DNA from: a virus
Reading direction: 5' to 3' (one strand)
IMG/VR virus record: IMGVR_UViG_3300024359_000009
Coordinates: 1-64,000 of that record
Length of the DNA stretch: 64,000 nt
Shown here: positions 8,012 through 16,713 of the stretch, one piece after another
How the letters are laid out: each line of letters starts with the position of its first letter
Numbering within the stretch: position 1 is the first letter of the stretch
Notes under the pieces: generated by a model
What the model saw: the letters and a program-made list of their open reading frames with translations, nothing else
What the model was told of the DNA's origin: nothing
The model's database searches: none
Position numbers and translations under genes: made by a program

Positions 8012-8614
8012 ATGGTAGTAGAAATAAACGTGGACTCTCTCTTTGAGGAGAGGCTAAGTCCGTCTCAATATCTATTATTGTTCCTCTGTTTTGAAAAGAA
8101 ATTCAATACGGTAGACAAGGTTATTCATAGAGGTTTTATTACAAACGAAGAGTTAAATGAACTTATAGAGAAAGGATTTATACTACAAAAAAATATAGAT
8201 TGGTCTGAAGTAGAAAGTGAAAAGATTACATTTTCCAAAAAAATGCTTACAGACCTATTTGTATCCGATGTAGATGCTTATTTTCATGAGTTGTTTAGTA
8301 CGTTTCCTATAAAAGTGTCCAGTAATAGAGGTATGAGAATGCTTAGACCTCAATCATCAGATGCTAAAGAAACAAAAGAGTGCAAAGCAAAGTATAAAAA
8401 GTATCTCGGAACTGCGAACCAAGCAGCAAAACATGCTCACGTTATGAATTGTCTTAATGCAGAGTTAGCTTTTAGAAAGCAAAACAATTCATTAGGATTT
8501 ATGAGAGCATTTATTACTTGGATAAACAAAAACGAGTGGCTTACTTACGAACATTTAATTGATTTAAGTAACACAACTAAAACAACTATATCGTATGGAA
8601 ACACACTCATCTAA
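8012..8614 (+). CDS. Hypothetical protein upstream of replicative helicase
   Basis: A 200-residue protein that I cannot place. The N-terminal half has a helical, winged-helix-like pattern (SPSQYLLLFLCFEKKF, then FITNEELNELIEKGFI). The middle has FPIKVSSNRGMRMLRP, and the C-terminal part is helical with conserved-looking aromatic residues (FMRAFITWINKNEW). It overlaps the DnaB-like gene by 20 bases. Position and size would suit a helicase loader or initiator, but no AAA motif is present, so this is a guess from context. Confidence 0.65.
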   Translation: MVVEINVDSLFEERLSPSQYLLLFLCFEKKFNTVDKVIHRGFITNEELNELIEKGFILQKNIDWSEVESEKITFSKKMLTDLFVSDVDAYFHELFSTFPIKVSSNRGMRMLRPQSSDAKETKECKAKYKKYLGTANQAAKHAHVMNCLNAELAFRKQNNSLGFMRAFITWINKNEWLTYEHLIDLSNTTKTTISYGNTLI

Positions 8615-9599
8615 GCCTAAATTATTGGCTGTAAAACCTATTGTAGAATCCACCAGAGAAGCTGCAAGGTATATTAACGATAGAAGGTTAGGGCTTATAA
8701 AGTCTTTAACAACTCCTTGGTTTAAATACAATGAGATAGCTATGGGTGGTTTGGAATGGAATACTATTCATACAATAGGTGGTAGGTCAGGTTCAGGTAA
8801 AACTGCAATATTAAACCAATTAGAAACCCAGTTAGGATTTTTAAACGAGGACGAAGATTTTGATATTTTATCGTTTAACTTTGAAATGTTATCTCGTAAT
8901 CTTGTTGGTAGAAAGTTTGCAAGTGCATTAGATAAGACAACACAAGAACTGTATAGTGGTAAGTTAGGTCAGAAGCTTGACGATGAAACTTATGCAAAAG
9001 TATTAGAAGAAGGTGCTAAAATAGCTAAATTGAACGTTCATTATGTAGAACATTCAGGAACAGTAGAGCAAATCGAAAATACTATCCATAATTTTATTGG
9101 AAAAGCTCTGGAGAAAGATCCAAACAGAGGTCTTGTTGTTTTGTTAGACCATACTATCCTTGTACAAGGTAAACAAGGTGAATTAGAGAGAATTGTTCTT
9201 GGAGAATTAATGACAATGTTTAATAGATTAAAGAAACTTTACAAAATAGCATTTGTAGTTTTAACTCAATTGAACAGAGATATTGAATCTTCAGATAGAA
9301 TGACTGATCCTCATCGTCATTTTCCACTTAGAAAAGATGTATTTGGAGGTGATATGGTTTATCAGTTTTCAGATGTAGTAATGGTTTCTATGAATCCAGA
9401 ACAAATGGGACTACAAAGTTATGGGCCTCACGGGTGGCCTGTAGCTGGTTATGTATATTGGCATTTCATAAAAGTAAGAGAGGGTGAACCTTGTGTTGCT
9501 CAAATGAAAAACATGCTGAAATACAGTAGAATTGAAGAACCCGAACATCCTATGCAAGTAACAAAACCTAATAATGGTTATGATATGAGCAAAGTTTAA
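8595..9599 (+). CDS. DnaB-like replicative helicase (RecA-type ATPase)
   Basis: A 334-residue SF4 helicase. It has Walker A GRSGSGKT (residues 63-70), the SFNFEM segment after it, Walker B VVLLDH (D185), and the downstream VVLTQLNRDIE and FGGDMVYQFSD segments typical of DnaB ATPase cores. The N-terminal DnaB domain that binds primase is missing, since the ATPase begins at about residue 40. It should form a hexameric ring that unwinds the phage fork, working with the primase at 10985. Overlap with the previous gene suggests that gene's product is a partner. Confidence 0.87.
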   Translation: METHSSKPKLLAVKPIVESTREAARYINDRRLGLIKSLTTPWFKYNEIAMGGLEWNTIHTIGGRSGSGKTAILNQLETQLGFLNEDEDFDILSFNFEMLSRNLVGRKFASALDKTTQELYSGKLGQKLDDETYAKVLEEGAKIAKLNVHYVEHSGTVEQIENTIHNFIGKALEKDPNRGLVVLLDHTILVQGKQGELERIVLGELMTMFNRLKKLYKIAFVVLTQLNRDIESSDRMTDPHRHFPLRKDVFGGDMVYQFSDVVMVSMNPEQMGLQSYGPHGWPVAGYVYWHFIKVREGEPCVAQMKNMLKYSRIEEPEHPMQVTKPNNGYDMSKV

Positions 9600-9630
9600 A
9601 AGTATTTATTAACCAATAAAAATAGAGAGT

Positions 9631-10299
9631 ATGGCTACATTAGTCCAAGTGCTTGGTGAACCTGGTACAGGTAAAACCTTTTCAATGCGCAACTTAGATC
9701 CAGAAGGTGTTTTATACATCAATGGTGATAAGAAAAACATGCCTTTCCGTGGGTGGAAAGCAAAGTACAACAAAGAAAATCGTAATTACGTATCTACTTC
9801 AGATATTTCTATGATTATGACTTTGTTGAACAAAGTTAATACCGATCAACCTCACATCAAGGTTATCGTTATTGATACTTTAAATTCTATTATGTCTGAT
9901 AAAGAAATGTCAGAAAGAAAGAAGAAAGGTTACGATAAATGGATGGATCTTGCTGGAGATGTTTACGATTTATATCGTTTAGTAGCTTCGTTAAGAGAAG
10001 ATTTAACAGTTTTCTGCATTGCTCATACAGAAGATTACTTAGGTAAAGACGGTATTCCAAGACAAAGATTGAAAACAAACGGAGCTAAGTTAACTAAGTT
10101 AAACTTAGAAGGTTTAACAACTTACACGTTGTATGCGGCAATTGTCAGAGGAGAAGGAGAAGTTACTTACTGTTTTGAAACTCAAAACAATGGTTATAAC
10201 ACAGCTCGTTCACCAGAAGGAGTGTTCGAATCGTTTCAAATACCTAATGATCTTGCAGCAGTAGACAAAGCAATCAGAGATTACGAATTAGGAGAATAA
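9631..10299 (+). CDS. Sak4-like RecA-fold ATPase (phage recombinase)
   Basis: A 222-residue P-loop ATPase. Walker A is GEPGTGKT (residues 9-16), Walker B is VIVIDTLNSI (about 72-81), and the FCIAHTEDY segment supplies the sensor-like region. This pattern is the AAA_24/Sak4 family, RecA-fold proteins that anneal single strands and promote phage recombination. Sak4-type genes are commonly followed directly by an SSB, and that is what is seen here at 10334. The pair likely handles recombination-dependent replication and repair. A generic AAA ATPase role is the alternative. Confidence 0.78.
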   Translation: MATLVQVLGEPGTGKTFSMRNLDPEGVLYINGDKKNMPFRGWKAKYNKENRNYVSTSDISMIMTLLNKVNTDQPHIKVIVIDTLNSIMSDKEMSERKKKGYDKWMDLAGDVYDLYRLVASLREDLTVFCIAHTEDYLGKDGIPRQRLKTNGAKLTKLNLEGLTTYTLYAAIVRGEGEVTYCFETQNNGYNTARSPEGVFESFQIPNDLAAVDKAIRDYELGE

Positions 10300-10333
10300 T
10301 TAATTAATTACAAATTTTTAAAAATAAACATAT

Positions 10334-10921
10334 ATGTATAGTTTAGATCAATCAGTACAAGAAGAATCGAATAATTACTTTTCAGTAGGTATTCATGAAG
10401 CAGTAACATTAAAAGATATTTCGTTAGAAACAGCTTCTAATGGAAATCCGTATTTAAAATTTCACTTTGAAGGAGATAAAGGTGAGCAAGTATCTCACAC
10501 AGAATGGCCAATCGCAAGTGATGACGCTAATTTTGAGAAAAAAGTTAAAAACTTCTTAATCAGAATCAAGCACATCTGTACTAAGTTTGTACCTGCAGAG
10601 GCTGTCAACATCTCTGCACCGACATTCGAGGATTTTGCAAACCAAGTTATTGCAATGGTTAAACCAAATATTCACAAAACAAAATTGAGAATTAAATTGG
10701 TTTACAATTACAGAAACTATGTTTCAATTCCTAAGTATGTTCCATTTGTAGAGGCTATGTCTGTTACATCTGACAAATCAAGATTGAAAATCGATCCAGG
10801 ATTTGACAAAATGGAAAAAGAAGATGGTGATGATCCAAAATTGGGTAATGGAGCTGCACCAGCTACTCCAACTGCAGGAGCACAAGCACCTGGAGCACCA
10901 GATGATGATATGCCTTTCTAA
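10334..10921 (+). CDS. ssb: Single-stranded DNA-binding protein
   Basis: A 195-residue protein beginning with a beta-rich domain (VTLKDISLETASNGNPYLKF near residue 24 is a typical OB-fold start in phage SSB-like proteins). It ends in a low-complexity Gly/Ala/Pro linker and the acidic tip DDDMPF, which is the bacterial SSB C-terminal tail signature (DDDIPF type) that recruits partner proteins. It follows the Sak4-like gene by 34 bases and precedes a strong hairpin terminator. It should coat single-stranded DNA at the fork and load Sak4 or other partners through its tail. Confidence 0.85.
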   Translation: MYSLDQSVQEESNNYFSVGIHEAVTLKDISLETASNGNPYLKFHFEGDKGEQVSHTEWPIASDDANFEKKVKNFLIRIKHICTKFVPAEAVNISAPTFEDFANQVIAMVKPNIHKTKLRIKLVYNYRNYVSIPKYVPFVEAMSVTSDKSRLKIDPGFDKMEKEDGDDPKLGNGAAPATPTAGAQAPGAPDDDMPF

Positions 10922-10942
10922 AAGAGCATTCTAATTATTAAT

Positions 10943-10973
10943 AAAAGAGTGTGGCAAATGTCACACTCTTTTT
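10943..10973 (+). terminator. Intrinsic terminator after ssb
   Basis: Perfect arms AAAAGAGTGTG (10943-10953) and CACACTCTTTT (10962-10972), 8-base loop, T tract at the 3' side. The primase gene starts 12 bases after it, so it may lower rather than abolish downstream transcription, giving more SSB than primase. Confidence 0.8.
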
Positions 10974-10984
10974 AATTTAAAGAT

Positions 10985-12037
10985 ATGTACGATACTAATA
11001 ATTTACTATCCTTTGACACTTTATTACAAAATGTAGAGCCATATCAGATATTTAGTTATTACTTGGGGAAAGATATAAGACTTAGTAAGGCAATGCAGAG
11101 CCCACTAAGAAAAGACTCTAATCCAAGTTTTGCTCTACATATTTCTAAAACTGGTTATTTGTATTACAATGATTGGTCTACTGGAGATTGGGGAGGACCA
11201 GTGCAATTTGTTAAGAAATTATTTAACTTACCAGATCTGTACTCGGCTGCATCTAAAATAAATTATGATATGGGCTTAGGTTTGTATGATGATAGGATGA
11301 GAGGTGATTCTCCTGAAAAGTATCATGGATTTAAAACACAATTTAGTCAGTCAGAGATTGAACTAATTGCAAAAGAAAGTTCTATTGATATTAAAATCAA
11401 GCAAAGAGAATGGTCTGAAGAAGACTTGGAGTATTGGGCTCAATTTGGTATCACAAAAGAAATACTTGTTTATTACAATGTATTTCCATGTGAAAAAGTG
11501 TATGTTAATAAGACAATAATATACGTTGAAAATAAACGGGTGTTTAAACCTGCTTATGCTTATGTATATTTCAAAGACGGAGAGTACTCTTATAAGATAT
11601 ACCAACCTTTAACTCCAGAGTCTAAATGGATTTCAAATGTAGATTTATCAGTCTTACAAGGATGGGATCAAATGCCTAAAACAGGAAAAACTTTGATAAT
11701 TACTAAGTCTCAGAAAGATGTTATGACTCTTTTTAGCTTAGGAATATCAGCTGTAGCATCACAAGGAGAGTTAATAGGAGTGAAACCTCATATCTATCAA
11801 GATTTAAAAGAGAGGTTTAAATTCATATACTTTTTAAATGATTTTGATAAAGCTGGTGTTATAGGTACTAAAAAACAAAAAAAGTTAGTTCCTGAAATTA
11901 AATACTTTTTCTTACAAACATTTGACACTAAGAAAAATGGTTTTAAAGATGTGAGTGATCATAGAAAAGGACATACTGCTTTACAAACTGTAGAGCATTT
12001 AAGAAATTGTTTAACCCGCTGGAATCCCCAGCAATAA
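10985..12037 (+). CDS. DNA primase (DnaG/Toprim type)
   Basis: A 350-residue primase. The N-terminus has the SPLRKDSNPSF segment (residues 39-49), followed by GYLYYNDWSTGDWGG, which matches the strand core of CHC2-type domains although the zinc-binding Cys/His residues are not evident. The Toprim fold follows: LIITKSQKDVM near residues 235-245 supplies the catalytic acid region in a degenerate form, and LNDFDKAG (D286, D288) is the DxD metal site. It should make RNA primers for the DnaB-like helicase/polymerase fork. Loss of the zinc ligands is the odd point. Confidence 0.8.
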   Translation: MYDTNNLLSFDTLLQNVEPYQIFSYYLGKDIRLSKAMQSPLRKDSNPSFALHISKTGYLYYNDWSTGDWGGPVQFVKKLFNLPDLYSAASKINYDMGLGLYDDRMRGDSPEKYHGFKTQFSQSEIELIAKESSIDIKIKQREWSEEDLEYWAQFGITKEILVYYNVFPCEKVYVNKTIIYVENKRVFKPAYAYVYFKDGEYSYKIYQPLTPESKWISNVDLSVLQGWDQMPKTGKTLIITKSQKDVMTLFSLGISAVASQGELIGVKPHIYQDLKERFKFIYFLNDFDKAGVIGTKKQKKLVPEIKYFFLQTFDTKKNGFKDVSDHRKGHTALQTVEHLRNCLTRWNPQQ

Positions 12038-12047
12038 AAATATAGAA

Positions 12048-12530
12048 ATGGGATATACACATTATTGGGATAGACCTATTAAATTCAACGAAAAAGATTT
12101 CGAAAAATTTACAGGAATGTGCCACAAAATAATAGAAACATGTAAACCTACAAGTCCAGTTGGAGGGGTTTATTATAAAGGAGAAGAAGTCAAAATAGTA
12201 GGTGTAAATTCTAAAAAAGATTCTAAGCCAGATATATCTGGGGCACACGTAAAGTTTAATGGTGAGGGTGATTTAGGACATGAGGCTTTTATAATTGAAA
12301 ACAACCCAGATCTTGTAGATGCTTTTGGGTTTTGTAAGACAAATAGAAAACCATACGACATTGTGGTAGTAGCCTGTTTAATAGCTTTTAAAAGAGTTTT
12401 TGGTACTGCTGTAAGTATTAGTTCCGATGGTGGATTTGAGAATTGGAAAGATGGAATAGAATTTTTTAACGCTTGCTTTCCAGATGATATTGTGCATGAA
12501 GGAGATGTACATAGCTGGATAAATAGATAA
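12048..12530 (+). CDS. Conserved phage protein, GYTHYW family
   Basis: A 160-residue protein starting MGYTHYWDRP, a start shared by a widespread family of uncharacterised phage and bacterial proteins. The later GFCKTNRKPYDIVVVACLIAFK and ISSDGGFENWKDGIEF segments also fit that family. Function unknown. It begins 10 bases after primase and is followed after 3 bases by a resolvase-like gene, so it travels with replication genes. Confidence 0.65.
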   Translation: MGYTHYWDRPIKFNEKDFEKFTGMCHKIIETCKPTSPVGGVYYKGEEVKIVGVNSKKDSKPDISGAHVKFNGEGDLGHEAFIIENNPDLVDAFGFCKTNRKPYDIVVVACLIAFKRVFGTAVSISSDGGFENWKDGIEFFNACFPDDIVHEGDVHSWINR

Positions 12531-12533
12531 GGT

Positions 12534-13094
12534 ATGTCAAAAATACTATACACAGCAACAATACCTAAGTTTAAAACTCACGTTAAGCAAAGTGCTAACA
12601 AATGGAAGAAAATTAATGGACAATCTATTTATACAGGTGCTCATCATAGAGTGAGACATTTGTTTATGGAACAGATTCATTCTTATTTAACCATGTTTAT
12701 ATCTCCTATAAATGGGATGTTAACAGAATACCCACTTGAGATCAACGTTAAAATTTACGCTCCTATAAATTATGGAGATGTAAAGAGACTTAGAGGAAAA
12801 ATAAGTTGGAAAAAACCAGAACCAGGGTATGAACCTTCGTGGGACTTGGATAATTTTGCTTGGATTTGGATTAAAGGAATGCAAGATGTTTTACAAAAAC
12901 AAAAGGTGTTACCTGAAGATACAGTTAAGCATATTAGAAAAGTAAGCTACGAGTTTATTCCAATAGAAGAATTAGAAGACAGAAAGATGGAGTTAATGAT
13001 TTGTACAGCAGATACTTATTGGACTTCTTTCTGGAAAAAATTATTTACTAAAATTACACCAAATGGAAATCAAAAAACCCTTGATCTTAATTGA
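12534..13094 (+). CDS. RusA-like Holliday junction resolvase
   Basis: A 186-residue protein. The second half reads WDLDNFAWIWIKGMQDVL...VLPEDT, which carries the RusA pattern: DxDN (D104, D106), a helix ending in a D (D118), and the later D (D129) before the final strands. In RusA such aspartates bind magnesium and cut four-way DNA junctions. The N-terminal part (residues 1-90) is basic with a strand pattern. In a crAss-like phage it would resolve branched replication intermediates before packaging. It overlaps the exonuclease gene by 32 bases. Confidence 0.68.
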   Translation: MSKILYTATIPKFKTHVKQSANKWKKINGQSIYTGAHHRVRHLFMEQIHSYLTMFISPINGMLTEYPLEINVKIYAPINYGDVKRLRGKISWKKPEPGYEPSWDLDNFAWIWIKGMQDVLQKQKVLPEDTVKHIRKVSYEFIPIEELEDRKMELMICTADTYWTSFWKKLFTKITPNGNQKTLDLN

Positions 13095-13908
13095 TGGAGA
13101 TATTATTGTGTACAGAGCAGCTTTTGCTTGTGCAGAAATGTCGGACTGGAAAGATGTAAAAGATTACATTTTAAAATACATGCAAGAAGTTACTAATGAT
13201 TTAGATTCTACAGAATACATAGGATTTATTCAAGGAAGTAAAAACTTCAGAAATAACGTAGCTACTACCTCTGAATATAAAGGTAACAGAAAATCTACTT
13301 CAAAACCTTTTTGGTATCAAAGTGTTAGAGACCATTTAATACAAGCGTACAAATTTGTACTTGTAAACGGAATGGAAACAGATGACGCTCTAACTATTTT
13401 ACACAAAAGGATTAAAGATAGAGAAACTATTATCTGCAGTGTGGATAAAGATTTGCTACAATCACCTGGAAAACATTATAATCCAACTACAAAAGAACTT
13501 GTTCTTTCTACAGAGGATATAAGTATGAAGCTGTTAGCTACTCAAGTTATAACAGGTGATTCCACTGACAACATTAAAGGACTACACAGAGTCGGTCCTA
13601 AAAAAGCAGAGGCTATATTAGCTGAAGCTCAAGACTCTGGGGATTATCTGCCTTTGGCTTTTCAAGCCTATTTGTCTTATTACTTCAAATTAAAAGAGAA
13701 GGATAAATTAGACATAACAGATTCAGAATTGTTTTTGAAAGCTTCAAAACATTTCGCAGAAACTTATGAATTAGTGTTTTTACTAAGAGATATGAGTGAA
13801 GAAGATTTCCCTACGCCAGAAATAAATGATTTGTTAAACATTGAAAACCCATTAATACATGGAGCAGGAAAAAAATCTGAAGGGACTATCGAAACTATCT
13901 TTGATTGA
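13063..13908 (+). CDS. 5'-3' exonuclease (PIN/FEN family)
   Basis: A 281-residue nuclease. The N-terminal LIDGDIIVYRAA holds D11 and D13; METDDAL holds E105, D107 and D108; CSVDKDLLQ holds D128 and D130; GDSTDN (165-170) precedes the helix-hairpin-helix GLHRVGPKKA (173-182). All are hallmarks of Pol I-type 5' nuclease and FEN enzymes such as T5 D15. It supplies as a separate protein the 5' nuclease missing from the DNA polymerase, removing primers or trimming ends. It overlaps the genes on both sides. Confidence 0.9.
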   Translation: MEIKKPLILIDGDIIVYRAAFACAEMSDWKDVKDYILKYMQEVTNDLDSTEYIGFIQGSKNFRNNVATTSEYKGNRKSTSKPFWYQSVRDHLIQAYKFVLVNGMETDDALTILHKRIKDRETIICSVDKDLLQSPGKHYNPTTKELVLSTEDISMKLLATQVITGDSTDNIKGLHRVGPKKAEAILAEAQDSGDYLPLAFQAYLSYYFKLKEKDKLDITDSELFLKASKHFAETYELVFLLRDMSEEDFPTPEINDLLNIENPLIHGAGKKSEGTIETIFD

Positions 13909-14440
13909 TTTATCAAAGATAAAAGCAACAAAAACAACTGATTTCTTATTGCCTTTATTAGGCTTTACTAAAAAGTTTTATGAACCTTATTTAGTAAATG
14001 CCTACTTAGGTGATTATGATTTAAACGGTTATGAAGAAAAGAGGATATACATTGTTCTCAGTAACCATGACATGAGTACAAAGCACATGAGAATAGAAGA
14101 CGGTTTGAAAAACATGTTAGAATTTGTCGATTTTTACGACATACTGGATGGTCAAATGTCAGTCTTTATTATGAAAGTGCCTGAAACTTTTGAAGAAGAT
14201 TATTCCAAGTTTTTACTTGGTAAATACTCTGAGTTCTCTGAAGAAGCGAAAATCGCAGTTCTGAAAGGAAGATCAGAGAACAGCTCAATGCCTTTAATAT
14301 TTAGAAAAGACTCTAAGTTAAAAGAGTATTGGGAAGAAAAAACAGGTTCTACAATCCCAGATGGATTAGAAGTATGGCCTGTAATTAATATAGACAACGA
14401 ATTGCTCTATAAAGAAAAATTTATTTTAAAAACAGATTAA
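13859..14440 (+). CDS. Hypothetical protein
   Basis: A 193-residue protein, unrecognised. It overlaps the exonuclease gene by 50 bases if the first ATG is used; later starts exist, so the real start is uncertain. Mixed alpha/beta pattern: strands around RIYIVLSNHD and MSVFIMKVP, and a helical segment (EFSEEAKIAVLKG). These resemble other small phage proteins placed next to the AAA-VWA pair, and it may be an accessory of that pair. No catalytic motif visible. Confidence 0.65.
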   Translation: MEQEKNLKGLSKLSLIDLSKIKATKTTDFLLPLLGFTKKFYEPYLVNAYLGDYDLNGYEEKRIYIVLSNHDMSTKHMRIEDGLKNMLEFVDFYDILDGQMSVFIMKVPETFEEDYSKFLLGKYSEFSEEAKIAVLKGRSENSSMPLIFRKDSKLKEYWEEKTGSTIPDGLEVWPVINIDNELLYKEKFILKTD

Positions 14441-14450
14441 AAATTATATT

Positions 14451-15515
14451 ATGTACACTATTGGAGATCCTAAAAAAGCTCAAGGAGCAAACCCACAAGC
14501 AGTAATGCCTTTTGAAGAAACAGCAGTTGAAGATGCTGTAATAGTTGAAGAAAAAGAAGAAGAAGTCGGTAAAACTGTACCAACTCCTTCCCAACCTCAG
14601 CAACCACAACCTCAAGCACAAGCTGCTGATTTAGGTATGTTTGGGAATATGTTTAGCCAGTCTATCGAGACTATTATTAAACAAAAAGCTGAGGATATGA
14701 GACCAGAAGTGGTTTCAATATTAAAAGCTGAATTGCAAAAATTAAAACCTACAAATGTTAGGATTACAGGTAGAAAAGGAACTGGTGTTGTTGAAGGATA
14801 TACACATAAACATTTTCGTGAAGCTGTTTTCTTATCAGAACAAGAAAGACAGTTAATGATGGTTGGACCAGCAGGTTCTGGAAAAACTACATTAGCAAAA
14901 CAAATAGCAAAAGCTTTTGAAATACCGTTTACTTCTATATCTTGCTCTGCAGGTATGTCTGAAGCACATTTATTAGGTAGAATGTTGTTTGATGGAACTT
15001 ATGTACCATCTGATTTTATTACTGCTTATGAAAATGGTGGTGTATTCTTATTTGATGAAATAGATGCAGCTGACTCTAATACTTTATTGGTTGTAAATTC
15101 TGCGTTAGCAAATGGATATGTATCTGTTCCAAATAGAAAAGATAAACCACACGCTCAAAGACATGAAGATTTCATCTGTGTTGTAGCAGGTAATTCTTGG
15201 GGACATGGTTCTGCTGCTTATCAAGGTAGGGGATCTTTAGATGCTGCATTCTTAGACAGATTTTCTGTTGCTAAACTTAATCTTGATTACGATGAATCTT
15301 TAGAGTTAGAACTTGGTGATTCTCAAATAGAAGTGGTAAAAAGAATGCACCAAATAAGAAAAATCGTTACTTCTAACAGGCTGAAAAGAATTGTATCTAC
15401 AAGAACTATTGTATCTGCAGTTCGTCAAGCAGAAGCTGGTCGTTCTATGGCTCAAATTGAGTCTGTATTTACTACAGATTGGGCTGAAGATGATAAACGT
15501 AAGATAAAAAAGTAA
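14451..15515 (+). CDS. MoxR/CobS-type AAA+ ATPase
   Basis: A 354-residue AAA+ protein. Residues 1-60 are Pro/Gln/Glu-rich and likely disordered. The ATPase core has Walker A GPAGSGKTT (139-147), Walker B FLFDEID (199-205), sensor 1 Asn in VAGNSW (N248), and an LDRF arginine-finger segment (R270). The order fits the MoxR/CobS (AAA_5) group, which works with a VWA-domain protein; such a partner follows at 15647. They would act as a chaperone-like pair on an unknown target. The zero frame ends with an A AAA AAG heptamer directly before TAA, and the -1 frame stays open beyond it (see findings). Confidence 0.85.
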   Translation: MYTIGDPKKAQGANPQAVMPFEETAVEDAVIVEEKEEEVGKTVPTPSQPQQPQPQAQAADLGMFGNMFSQSIETIIKQKAEDMRPEVVSILKAELQKLKPTNVRITGRKGTGVVEGYTHKHFREAVFLSEQERQLMMVGPAGSGKTTLAKQIAKAFEIPFTSISCSAGMSEAHLLGRMLFDGTYVPSDFITAYENGGVFLFDEIDAADSNTLLVVNSALANGYVSVPNRKDKPHAQRHEDFICVVAGNSWGHGSAAYQGRGSLDAAFLDRFSVAKLNLDYDESLELELGDSQIEVVKRMHQIRKIVTSNRLKRIVSTRTIVSAVRQAEAGRSMAQIESVFTTDWAEDDKRKIKK

Positions 15516-15567
15516 CAGAAGATGAAGCTAAATTAGGGGCTACATCTTGAGGTGTATTTGAAGCTAT

Positions 15568-15603
15568 GGAGAAGATGGGTAATGTATATCATTACCCTTC
15601 TCC
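15568..15603 (+). other. Long RNA hairpin between AAA ATPase and VWA gene
   Basis: Arms GGAGAA (15568-15573) and TTCTCC (15598-15603) enclose a second stem of GGGTAATG and CATTACCC with a 5-base loop, so 14 base pairs with a small bulge. No T tract follows, so it is not a standard terminator. It lies 53 bases after the AAA stop codon and 43 bases before the next start, where it could act as an attenuator, an mRNA processing or stability element, or part of a recoding signal. Confidence 0.5.
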
Positions 15604-15646
15604 TTACTTCGGTTTAAAATCCTATACAATTTGACAATAAAAAAAT

Positions 15647-16711
15647 ATGATTGAATTTCAACCAGCAAAAGGGGATTTAGTATTAGATAAAATACCTAAA
15701 ACACCTCAATTTTATAACGAAATAGATTCAAAAAGATCTTATGTTTTCAGAGATTCTAAGGATATTATACATGAATTTACAGAATTTGATTCATTGTATC
15801 ATATAATCTCTACTGTGGAATCTCTACACGATAACCAAGATTTAAAAGGGTACATTAGAAACAATAATCCAGATGGTGAAAACGATGATTATCGTTATTC
15901 AGAGAATAACGAATGGACTTACGGAACTACTTATCCAAATAGATTAGCTACTATGGATGCTTTATTAAGCTCAAAAGTAGAAGATACCATGTGGATAGCT
16001 ATTGATAAACTTAGAAATTCTTTATTAAAAGATAAAGATATTCAAAGATTAATGGAGCTTGCTCCTACTATTAAAAAGACAAGAAAGTTTGGTATGTCTG
16101 GTGATGAACTCTGTATAGATAGAGTATTATCTGGAGATCCTCAGCACTGGCAATATACAACAAAAGGTAGAAAAAATAATGTGGTTAGAATTGCATTAAA
16201 TATTTCTATGTCCGCTGGTAACAAAGCAGATTCATTTTTAAAATTAGCTGCTGTTGCATCTGTTGCTGCTGATTTAGTAAGTAAAGCTGGTGCAGCATTA
16301 GAATTTACAATGATTGCATTTTCTTGTAACGTATGTAGAGACGATGAAAATCCTTATAGAGACGAGAATGGTAATACTATTGGAAAGTACACTCGCCAAA
16401 GCGTTTCTGGATACTTAGCTCCAATTAAAAAAGCAGAAGAACCTTTTGAGTTAACAAGGATTGCTTCTTTAGGTATTCCTGGATTATTTAGACATTACAT
16501 ATTTTGTTTAAAAACAGCAATAGGATCTACAAAACCATCAAGGGGATTAGGAAGTTCTTATACTACATCTCCTGATATTTTAAATAGATTTGGTTTAAAA
16601 CATGTGATAGAATTAAAACATGCTGATAGCCAAAGTAACCAGAAGTTATTTTTAAACGACATATTTTCTGAATTAGCAGGTGTTAATGTAGAAGATATGG
16701 AACCAGCGTAA
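15647..16711 (+). CDS. VWA-like domain protein (partner of AAA ATPase)
   Basis: A 354-residue protein. The core from about residue 178 reads VVRIALNISMSAGNKA, where the DxSxS metal site of VWA domains appears as NxSxS (N185, S187, S189), followed by a helix and the strand EFTMIAFS. The C-terminal ELKHADSQSNQKLFLNDIF segment would be the last strand and helix. This matches the VWA-like phage proteins that accompany a MoxR/CobS-type ATPase, as in the CobS-CobT pair. Loss of the first Asp suggests weak or no metal binding. The N-terminal 170 residues are polar and mostly unassigned. Confidence 0.65.
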   Translation: MIEFQPAKGDLVLDKIPKTPQFYNEIDSKRSYVFRDSKDIIHEFTEFDSLYHIISTVESLHDNQDLKGYIRNNNPDGENDDYRYSENNEWTYGTTYPNRLATMDALLSSKVEDTMWIAIDKLRNSLLKDKDIQRLMELAPTIKKTRKFGMSGDELCIDRVLSGDPQHWQYTTKGRKNNVVRIALNISMSAGNKADSFLKLAAVASVAADLVSKAGAALEFTMIAFSCNVCRDDENPYRDENGNTIGKYTRQSVSGYLAPIKKAEEPFELTRIASLGIPGLFRHYIFCLKTAIGSTKPSRGLGSSYTTSPDILNRFGLKHVIELKHADSQSNQKLFLNDIFSELAGVNVEDMEPA

Positions 16712-16713
16712 TT

